In this document: positions 34,248 through 41,257 of the stretch, one piece after another
How positions within the stretch are numbered: position 1 is the stretch's first letter
How the letters are laid out: every line of letters starts with the position of its first letter
Assembly: GCF_026642255.1 (NCBI RefSeq)
Contig: NZ_CP113264.1
Coordinates: 6,944,001 to 7,008,000 of the forward strand
Reading direction: 5' to 3'
Origin: Streptomonospora nanhaiensis
Lineage (GTDB): Bacteria; Actinomycetota; Actinomycetes; Streptosporangiales; Streptosporangiaceae
Length of the DNA stretch: 64,000 bases
Made by a program: the position numbers and the translations under genes
The notes under the pieces: generated by a model
What the model saw: only the letters and a program-made list of their open reading frames with translations
Told to the model about the DNA's origin: nothing
The model's database searches: none

Positions 34248-35330
34248 TCAGTCCCAGTCCAGGCCGCTGCCGGTCTGGTACTCGATGACGCGGGTCTCGA
34301 AGAAGTTCTTCTCCTTCTGGAGGTCCATCATCTCGCTCATCCACGGGAACGGGTTCTCCGTCTCCCCGAAGATGGGGGCCAGGCCGATCTGCTCGGCGCG
34401 GCGGTCGGTGATGAAGTGCATGTACTTCTCGCACAGCTCCGAGTTGAGGCCGAGCACGCCGCGCGGCATGGTCTCGCGGCCGTACGCCACCTCCAGCTCG
34501 CACGCCTCCGCCAGCATCCGCCGGACCTCGCCCTGGAACTCCTCGCTCCACAGGTGCGGGTTCTCGATCTTGATCTGGTTGATCACGTCGATGCCGAAGT
34601 TCAGGTGGATCGACTCGTCGCGCAGGATGTACTGGTACTGCTCCGCGATGCCGATCATCTTGTTGCGGCGGCCCAGCGACAGGATCTGCGCGAAGCCGGT
34701 GTAGAACCACATGCCCTCGAAGATCACGTAGAACGCCACCAGGTCGCGCAGGAACGCCTGGTCGGCCTCCGGCGTGCCGGTGCGGAACTCCGGGTTCTCC
34801 AGGTTCTGGGTGTACTTGAGCGCCCAGGCGTCCTTCGCCGTGATCGACGGGACCTCCCGGTACATGTTGAAGAGCTCGCCCTCGTCCAGGCCCAGGCTCT
34901 CGCAGATGTACTGGAAGGTGTGGGTGTGCACCGCCTCCTCGAAGGCCTGGCGCAGCAGGTACTGGCGGCACTCCGGGTTGGTGAGCTGGCGGTACACGGC
35001 CAGGACGATGTTGTTGGCCACCAGCGACTCGGCGGTCGCGAAGAAGCCGAGGTTGCGCTTGAGCATCAGGCGCTCGTCCTCGGTCAGCCCGTCCTTGGAC
35101 TTCCACAGCGCGATGTCGGCCTGCATGGCGACCTCGGTGGGCATCCAGTGGTTGTTGCAGCCCGCGAGGTACTTCTCCCACGCCCACGTGTACTTGAGCG
35201 GGAGCAGCTGGTTGACGTCGGCGCGGGCGTTGATCATCGCCTTGTCGTCGACGTTGACGCGCTCGGCGTCGCGCTCGATCTCACCGAGGCCGCTGGTGGC
35301 GCCGGCGTTGTTCTCGGAGACTGCGGTCAT
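34248..35330 (-). CDS. nrdB: Ribonucleotide reductase class Ia, beta subunit
   Basis: Radical-generating diiron subunit of aerobic ribonucleotide reductase, 360 residues. Metal-ligand blocks are visible in order: ADIALWKSKDGLTEDE, GFFATAESLVANN, AFEEAVHTHTFQY, IFEGMWFYTGF and RDESIHLNFGIDVI. The C-terminal tail ends TRVIEYQTGSGLDWD, which docks into NrdA. ATG at 35330 is chosen because the conserved N-terminus (TAVSENNAG) begins there; the longer frame to 35462 is intergenic. It is downstream of nrdA with a 135-bp gap and presumably shares the B12-controlled transcript. No nrdS-like gene follows, unlike in Streptomyces nrdABS. Confidence 0.94.
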   Translation of the reverse strand: MTAVSENNAGATSGLGEIERDAERVNVDDKAMINARADVNQLLPLKYTWAWEKYLAGCNNHWMPTEVAMQADIALWKSKDGLTEDERLMLKRNLGFFATAESLVANNIVLAVYRQLTNPECRQYLLRQAFEEAVHTHTFQYICESLGLDEGELFNMYREVPSITAKDAWALKYTQNLENPEFRTGTPEADQAFLRDLVAFYVIFEGMWFYTGFAQILSLGRRNKMIGIAEQYQYILRDESIHLNFGIDVINQIKIENPHLWSEEFQGEVRRMLAEACELEVAYGRETMPRGVLGLNSELCEKYMHFITDRRAEQIGLAPIFGETENPFPWMSEMMDLQKEKNFFETRVIEYQTGSGLDWD

Positions 35331-35465
35331 GCTGGGGTTCTTCCGTTCTCCGGCCGGGCCGGAAAGTCGTTGTCGGGAGCGGGACGCGGCGTCGCCGCGG
35401 GCACGGTCCGGCGGGGCGGCCGGACCGGCCCGGGGCCGCCGGCGGGCGGCCCCGGGTCTCACGCC

Positions 35466-37997
35466 CTACTGGCAGGCCTCGCACTCGGGGTCGTCGATGG
35501 AGCAGGCCTGGCCGTCGACGATCTCGAACTCGTCCTCGACCTCGGTGTTCACGGCGGCGGGCGCCGCGACCGGCTCGGGGACGGGGGCGGGTGCCGGGGC
35601 GCTCGGGGTCGCGGCGACCGAGTTGAGGCGGCCGTCGGTGCCCTTGAGCGTGCTCTTCTCCACGTGCGTGGCGCTCTGCGAACGCAGGTAGTAGGTGGTC
35701 TTGAGGCCGGAGCGCCACGCGCGGCGGTACAGGGTGTCGAGCTTCCTGCCGCTCGGGGCCGCCATGTACAGGTTCAGGGACTGGGCCTGGTCGATCCACT
35801 TCTGGCGGCGCGATCCCGCGTCCACCAGCCACTCGGGGTCGACCTCGAACGCGGTCGCGTACAGCGCCTTGAGGTCGTCCGGGACGCGGTCGATGGCGCC
35901 GAGGCTGCCGTCGTGCATCTTCAGCGCCGAGACCATGTCGTCGTCCCACAGGCCGCGCGCCTTGAGGTCCCGGACCAGGTACGGGTTGACGACGGTGAAG
36001 TCGCCGGACATGTTCGACTTGACGTACAGGTTCCGGTAGAGCGGCTCGATCGACTGGCCGACACCGGTGATGTTGGCGATGGTCGCGGTGGGCGCGATCG
36101 CCATCACGTTGGAGTTGCGCATCCCGGTGGACCTCACGCGCTCGCGCAGCGAGTCCCAGTCGAGGGTCTCGCCCCGGTCCATGTCCAGGTCGCCGCCGCG
36201 GGAGTCGGCGAGGAGCCGCAGCGAGTCGATCGGCAGGACGCCCCGGCTCCACAGCGAGCCCTCGAAGGACTCGTAGGCGCCGCGCTCGGAGGCCAGCTCC
36301 ATGGACGCCTCGATGGCGTAGTAGCTGATCAGCTCCATGCTCTCGTCGGCGAACGTCACCGCGCCCTCGGAGGCGAACGGGGTGCGCAGCTTGAACAGGG
36401 CGTCCTGGAAGCCCATCAGGCCGAGGCCCACGGGGCGGTGGCGCATGTTCGCGCGGCGCGCCTCGGGGATCGTGTAGAAGTTCACGTCGATGACGTTGTC
36501 GAGCATGCGCACGGCGGTGCGGACGGTGCGGCGCAGGCGCTCGGCGTCCAGGCCGTCGGGGCCCACGTGCTGGGCCAGGTTGACCGAGCCCAGGTTGCAG
36601 ACGGCGACCTCGTCGGCGCTGGTGTTCAGCGTGATCTCGGTGCACAGGTTGGAGGAGTGCACGACGCCGACGTGCTGCTGCGGCGAGCGCAGGTTGGACG
36701 GGTCCTTGAAGGTGATCCAGGGGTGCCCGGTCTCGAACAGCATGGTCAGCATGCGACGCCAGAGGTCGACCGCGGGGATCTTCTTGGCGACCTTGATCCG
36801 GCCCTCCTCGGCGGCGGCCTCGTACTTCTCGTAGGCCTCGGCGAAGTCGGTGCCGTACTTGTCGTGCAGGTCGGGGACCTCGTCCGGCGAGAACAGGGTC
36901 CAGCTGCCGCCCTGCTCCACACGCTGCATGAACAGGTCCGGAACCCAGTTCGCGGTGTTCATGTCGTGGGTGCGGCGGCGGTCGTCGCCGGTGTTCTTGC
37001 GGAGGTCGAGGAACTCCTCGATGTCGATGTGCCAGGTCTCCAGGTAGGCGCACACGGCGCCCTTGCGCTTGCCGCCCTGGTTGACCGCGACGGCGGTGTC
37101 GTTGGCGATCTTCAGGAACGGGACGACGCCCTGGCTCTTGCCGTTGGTGCCGCGGATGTGCGAGCCGAGGCCGCGCACCGGGGTCCAGTCGTTGCCGAGC
37201 CCGCCCGAGTACTTGGACAGCATCGCGTTGTTGCTGATGCCGTGGAAGATGGCCTGGAGGTCGTCGCCGACGGTGGTGAGGAAACAGGAGGACAGCTGCG
37301 CGCGCACCGTGCCGGCGTTGAACAGGGTGGGCGTGGAGGCCATGAAGTCGAACGAGGACAGCAGCTCGTAGAACTCGATGGCGCGGGCCTCGCGGTCGTC
37401 CTCGTTGAGGGCCAGCCCCATGGCGACGCGCATGAAGAACGCCTGCGGCAGCTCGTAGCGGACCTCGTCGCTGTGCAGGAAGTAGCGGTCGTAGAGGGTC
37501 TGGATGCCGAGGAAGGTGAACTGCTCGTCGCGCTCGGGGCGCAGGGCGGCGCCCAGTCGCTCCAGGTCGAACCCGGCGAGCGCCGGGTCGAGCTGGCCCA
37601 GGTCGATGCCGCGGCTGACGTAGGCGGCCAGGTAGGCGGCGTAGCGCTCGCCCATCTCGGACTGCCCGGCGGCGTCGGGGGCACCGCTGATGAAGGTGAG
37701 GGCCTCGCGGCGCAGCTTGTCCAGCAGCAGGCGGGCGGCCACGAACGAGTAGTCCGGGTCGACCTCCACGAAGCTGCGGGCGGCCATGACCAGGGCGAGC
37801 TCGACCTCGGAGTCGGGGATGCCGGGGTAGAAGCCGCGGCGGGCCTCGGTGAGGACCTTCTCCGCCGAAACACCGGTGAGCCTCGCACAGGCCTCGGTCA
37901 CGACGTGCTCGATCCGGTCGACGGCGGCGGGGGGCGCGCCCTCGTTGGTCGGCTCGGGCCGAACGGATACGGGCACGGCCTCGACGTCAAGGGTCAT
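35466..37997 (-). CDS. nrdA: Ribonucleotide reductase class Ia, alpha subunit
   Basis: Catalytic subunit that reduces ribonucleoside diphosphates, 843 residues. LSSCFLTTVGDD carries an active-site Cys, NLCTEITLNTS the Asn-Cys-Glu triad, and the C-terminal CSIDDPECEACQ the mobile Cys pair that relays electrons from thioredoxin or NrdH. No clear ATP-cone motif is seen at the N-terminus. ATG at 37997 is preceded by a 173-nt leader starting at the cobalamin riboswitch on the same strand, so expression should fall when B12 is abundant and the class II enzyme can work (established for Streptomyces nrdABS; inferred here). Confidence 0.95.
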   Translation of the reverse strand: MTLDVEAVPVSVRPEPTNEGAPPAAVDRIEHVVTEACARLTGVSAEKVLTEARRGFYPGIPDSEVELALVMAARSFVEVDPDYSFVAARLLLDKLRREALTFISGAPDAAGQSEMGERYAAYLAAYVSRGIDLGQLDPALAGFDLERLGAALRPERDEQFTFLGIQTLYDRYFLHSDEVRYELPQAFFMRVAMGLALNEDDREARAIEFYELLSSFDFMASTPTLFNAGTVRAQLSSCFLTTVGDDLQAIFHGISNNAMLSKYSGGLGNDWTPVRGLGSHIRGTNGKSQGVVPFLKIANDTAVAVNQGGKRKGAVCAYLETWHIDIEEFLDLRKNTGDDRRRTHDMNTANWVPDLFMQRVEQGGSWTLFSPDEVPDLHDKYGTDFAEAYEKYEAAAEEGRIKVAKKIPAVDLWRRMLTMLFETGHPWITFKDPSNLRSPQQHVGVVHSSNLCTEITLNTSADEVAVCNLGSVNLAQHVGPDGLDAERLRRTVRTAVRMLDNVIDVNFYTIPEARRANMRHRPVGLGLMGFQDALFKLRTPFASEGAVTFADESMELISYYAIEASMELASERGAYESFEGSLWSRGVLPIDSLRLLADSRGGDLDMDRGETLDWDSLRERVRSTGMRNSNVMAIAPTATIANITGVGQSIEPLYRNLYVKSNMSGDFTVVNPYLVRDLKARGLWDDDMVSALKMHDGSLGAIDRVPDDLKALYATAFEVDPEWLVDAGSRRQKWIDQAQSLNLYMAAPSGRKLDTLYRRAWRSGLKTTYYLRSQSATHVEKSTLKGTDGRLNSVAATPSAPAPAPVPEPVAAPAAVNTEVEDEFEIVDGQACSIDDPECEACQ

Positions 37998-38169
37998 ACA
38001 GCGGCTCCAACCTCGGTAGAAGAGTCCCGGCGGGGAGGGGACACGATGGGCAAGGTGCGCGGCACGCACCGGGGGACCGACGCACCGGGTGCGTGCGGTC
38101 GTCCGACCGGTGGGTCGCGGCGGCTCACCCTCGAAGCCCCGTCGTCGGCGCACGTTCACGTGCGCACCG

Positions 38170-38315
38170 GTGGCAGGTCTTCGGGCTCGTGGGCGGCCTA
38201 CGCACCGTCGCTTCCCGGGGCCTTCGGGGGTCCCCAGTGCCTGTGACGGCTTCGTTCCCACTTACCGCTGCGGGGCAGCCCCGGCTTCGCACCGGGTTCC
38301 CTCTTGCCTCACCCC
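38170..38315 (-). ncRNA. Cobalamin (B12) riboswitch upstream of nrdA
   Basis: On the minus strand the leader carries the ordered B12-aptamer motifs: GAGGGAACCCGGTGCGAAGC, then GGGCTGCCCCGCAGCGGTAA, GTCACAGGCACTGGG, GGGAAG, and finally GAGCCCGAAGACCTGCC. It ends about 173 nt before the nrdA ATG. A candidate -10 (TAGTAT, plus-strand 38341-38346) with TTCCAA 18 nt further upstream precedes it. Confidence 0.92.
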
Positions 38316-38785
38316 GAGGGGTGAACCACCAGCGGGACAGATACTACATCTAGGGGGCCCTGCGTTGGAACACCGCAAGATGATGGCGTGTCATCGATTT
38401 CTCGGATTCTTCGACGATCGTCGAACACACGCGTGGGCCGTGGTATGAGAGGGCCTCGGGCACCCGGTTCAGGGGGATGTCGCGCCTCGTCGGGGCAGCT
38501 GGGAGGCGACCGGACACAGCCTAGATCGTCGCCGGGGCTCCCCGGGACCGGAGCGCCCCCCCGAGGGGCGGCCGAACGCCCGGAACGCCGCTTCCGAGGC
38601 GGTTCGGACGGCGCCAGGCGAACCGGTGCCGCTGACCACACGGCCGTGTCCGCGGCGGCCGGCCCCGGACCGGAGCGGCCGGGCGGAGATCCGTGCCTCC
38701 ACCGCCCCGGGCGTGTCGGCGGCGCGCCCGCACGTCGGAAAGCTCACTCCGCCGGGCCGGAGTGCCCCGGCCCGGACGGCCGGGG
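38316..38785. promoter_or_regulatory. nrdA promoter region and non-coding stretch
   Basis: 470 bp between the riboswitch and the stop of the TPR gene. It holds the proposed nrdA promoter (about 38341-38370), a 16-nt palindrome at 38410-38425, and GC-rich sequence without a credible gene. I found no clear pair of NrdR boxes. Confidence 0.45.
38410..38425. promoter_or_regulatory. Perfect 16-nt palindrome upstream of nrdA
   Basis: TTCGACGATCGTCGAA is a perfect dyad about 40-55 bp upstream of the proposed nrdA -35. It does not match the actinobacterial LexA box (GAAC-N4-GTTC). The binder is unknown. Confidence 0.4.
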
Positions 38786-39358
38786 TCACTCCTCGTCGAG
38801 TCTGCGGTCCAGCCGGTCCTCGGACAGCCCCAGGTCGGTGCGGATGCGGAACCGGATGCGCAGGAGCTCCACCAGGAGGTCGCGGACGTAGGGCGAGGAG
38901 GCCCGGTCGAGGAACCGGTGCGCGCCGACCGTCGCCCACCGCTCGGCGCCCTCCAGGTCGTCGTGCGCGTACAGTGCCTCCGCGACGTGGATGAAGGTCT
39001 GGAGTCCGGGCGGATCCTCGCCCTCCAGGCGTTTGAGGTGGGCGTAGGCCTGGTCGACCTCGTCCAGTTGCAGGAGTGCCCCGGCGCTGAGCGCGCGGGC
39101 GTCGATCACCGTGGCCCCGCCGTCGTCGATCGCCCTCTGGTAGGCCGAGCAGGCGCGCTCGAACTCCTGGGCGATCTCCCACTGCTCCCCCGCGCGCACG
39201 AACAGCTCCGCGCGCGAGACCTCGCTCCCCGCGTCGACCCGGTTGGCCAGGTCCAGGAGTTGGGCGGCGACCCGTCCGTGCTCACCGGACCGGACAGCGT
39301 GGAATTCCCAACGGTCGAGTTCTGCCGTCGTCACGTGGGTCAACCGCATCGCCCCCAT
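38786..39358 (-). CDS. Small TPR-like hypothetical protein
   Basis: 190 residues, all-helical, with TPR-like pairs (AELFVRAGEQWEIAQEFERA, then ALSAGALLQLDEVDQAYAHL and ALYAHDDLEGAERWATVGA). No catalytic motif, signal or membrane helix. Similar proteins are common and uncharacterised in actinomycetes. ATG at 39358 is the first of the frame; Met4 at 39349 has a GGGGGCG upstream and could be the real start. Same strand as the NYN-domain gene, 27 bp after its stop, so probably co-transcribed. Confidence 0.7.
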   Translation of the reverse strand: MGAMRLTHVTTAELDRWEFHAVRSGEHGRVAAQLLDLANRVDAGSEVSRAELFVRAGEQWEIAQEFERACSAYQRAIDDGGATVIDARALSAGALLQLDEVDQAYAHLKRLEGEDPPGLQTFIHVAEALYAHDDLEGAERWATVGAHRFLDRASSPYVRDLLVELLRIRFRIRTDLGLSEDRLDRRLDEE

Positions 39359-39385
39359 CCCCTACTCGCACTCCCGCGCGCCCTG

Positions 39386-41059
39386 TCAGGACCTGGCCCG
39401 CTCCAGGGCCTGCCAGAACCCCTGGCGCAGTCCGTCACGGACCTCGTCACGCAACAGGTGGTCGATCGGCAGCGAGGAGCCCTGGAGCAGGCGCGCCTCC
39501 AGGTCGGAGGGCATCCTGGGCCTGCGGGCGAGTACGGCCTCCACCCACAGGGCGGGCGCCTCGCGAGCGATCGACTCCGCGAAGTCGTTCCCTTCCTTGT
39601 GCGCGACATGCACCGCTTCGTCAACGGTATGCGCGGCGGGACGTGTCTGCTGTGGATATCCAGGACTGGGACGGGATTCCTGGTAGCCGCCGGCGCTGAA
39701 CCGGCTGGCGGGTTCGGGACCAGTAGGTGGCGGCCCCCCGTAGGGGGAGGCTGCCCCACCGCGGTGAGCGGTGTCAGTTTCCGTACTGGTCCCATAGGTA
39801 GGGTTTGCGTCGGCCGCTCCCCCGAATCCGGAGCCGTCCCCACCCCCGTAGCGCGGGTCCTGGCGCGGGTCCTGCCGTGGGTCCTGGGGTGGGGCGCTTC
39901 TCGGAGGTGGCGCGTGGCCGGGTTGGCCGTCCGACGCGAAGGAGCGCTGCGGCCCCGTCCCCGCGGCGAAGGACTGCTGGGGTCCCGTGCCGTTGAAGGA
40001 GGGCTGCGCTCCGGTCATCGGCCCCGATCCGGAGGCCGGCCTCCCGGGCATGCCGTAGCCGCTCGGGTCCGCGCCGCGCATCGACGGGTGCCCGTCGGTG
40101 ACGGGATAGCCCTGCTGCCCGTTGTGGGCGGGGTGGCCCCCGGTCACCGAGTGGCCGGGGTAGGAGCCGCCGCCCGTGCCGGGCGGGGTCTGCCCGCCGG
40201 ACGGGAATCCGTTGGCGTCGATGCCGCCCGGCTGCTGGCCGCCGTCGCCCCCCGGTCCGACGAGGTGGTCCCCGCCGCGCTGCTGCGCGAGGGACCTCCG
40301 CATGGCGCGCAGCTGGTCCATGGCGCTGCCCTGGGGGACGGGCTGGCCCCCGGTCCCCGCGAACATCGCCTCCAGGCCGCCGCTGGAGGATCCCACCGGG
40401 TCGACCCGGGCGCCGCCGGGCTGGGCCGCGACGGGCTGCCGCGGCGTCTCGGGCGCGGAACGGGCCCGGCCGTTGGCGAACGGCGTCGTGGTCTTGGCCG
40501 CGGTCTCCTGGGAGGAGCCGCTGCTGGAGAGGAGGTTGACGTGCGGGCGCAGGTGGCCCGCCCCGATCTCGATGAGGTCGTCGCACTCCCGGCGCAGGGC
40601 CCGGGAGATGGTCCAGTTGCCCTCGACGGACACGTGCACGACGGTAACGCGCACGCCCATGTCCTGGACGTCGGCGACGACGGAAGCCATGTCCTCGTCA
40701 CCGCTGACCAGGACGGCGTCGCACAGGACGCCGGTGCGTGCCAGCGTGGTGATGTCGCGCTGGACATAACTCTCCACGCCCTCGCGGCGGCCGGGCCGTA
40801 TCCTCGCGGCACGGAACTTGACGCCGGGGATGTCGGCGATGCCGTCCTGCTCCTGGGAGCGCCGCTCTTCGGCGACGGCCTCGTACCAGTAGCAACGCAG
40901 CAGCGGAAGACCGGTGCGGTCCCGTGCGACCTCGTTGAGGAACTGGACGAGTCCGGAGTAGTCCCAGGAGACGGAGTCCCGGTTGCGGGTTCCGTGCACG
41001 GCCATCGCGCCGTCCGCGAGAAGGTATCCCGCGTCAACGAACAACGCGCAGCGGTCCAC
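39386..41059 (-). CDS. NYN-domain (PIN-like) protein with low-complexity linker
   Basis: 557 residues. An N-terminal NYN/LabA-type nuclease domain (about 1-165) starts DRCALFVDAGYLLADGAMAV (catalytic Asp) and contains DAVLVSGDEDMASVVADV with acidic residues of the PIN fold. A Gly/Pro/Ser/Gln-rich disordered linker of about 280 residues follows, with a DPRQ triple repeat. A conserved C-terminal helical segment (about 480-557) begins VDEAVHVAHKEGNDFAESIA and ends GFWQALERARS. GTG at 41059 has GGGGG about 9 nt upstream and the domain begins there. It probably acts on RNA (inference); the linker could drive condensation or partner binding. Confidence 0.84.
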   Translation of the reverse strand: MDRCALFVDAGYLLADGAMAVHGTRNRDSVSWDYSGLVQFLNEVARDRTGLPLLRCYWYEAVAEERRSQEQDGIADIPGVKFRAARIRPGRREGVESYVQRDITTLARTGVLCDAVLVSGDEDMASVVADVQDMGVRVTVVHVSVEGNWTISRALRRECDDLIEIGAGHLRPHVNLLSSSGSSQETAAKTTTPFANGRARSAPETPRQPVAAQPGGARVDPVGSSSGGLEAMFAGTGGQPVPQGSAMDQLRAMRRSLAQQRGGDHLVGPGGDGGQQPGGIDANGFPSGGQTPPGTGGGSYPGHSVTGGHPAHNGQQGYPVTDGHPSMRGADPSGYGMPGRPASGSGPMTGAQPSFNGTGPQQSFAAGTGPQRSFASDGQPGHAPPPRSAPPQDPRQDPRQDPRYGGGDGSGFGGAADANPTYGTSTETDTAHRGGAASPYGGPPPTGPEPASRFSAGGYQESRPSPGYPQQTRPAAHTVDEAVHVAHKEGNDFAESIAREAPALWVEAVLARRPRMPSDLEARLLQGSSLPIDHLLRDEVRDGLRQGFWQALERARS

Positions 41060-41257
41060 GTGACACCGCCCCCTTCCCTTTTGACTCTGGGGCCATATCC
41101 ATGACCGGGGCACAGCCTAGCCAAGTCTGTCTGGTTTTGCGTGCCCTCTTTGAATACGGAAAGTTATTGACCCACTACACACAGGCGGGATCCCGTTGAG
41201 GGGCGGGCTTTTCCAGCCGCCCGGGCCTGCCGGGAAACCCGTCGCGAATACCGGACT

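Noticed and set aside
34416..38246. 1276-codon plus-strand frame opposite nrdA/nrdB
   Set aside because: Mirrors the nrd genes, has no recognisable domain and contains the reverse complement of conserved nrd motifs.
38316..38400. NrdR boxes or a LexA box upstream of nrdA
   Set aside because: AGAT-N5-ATCT at 38339-38351 is symmetric but does not fit the NrdR consensus, and no paired second box is found; the nearby palindrome is not GAAC-N4-GTTC.
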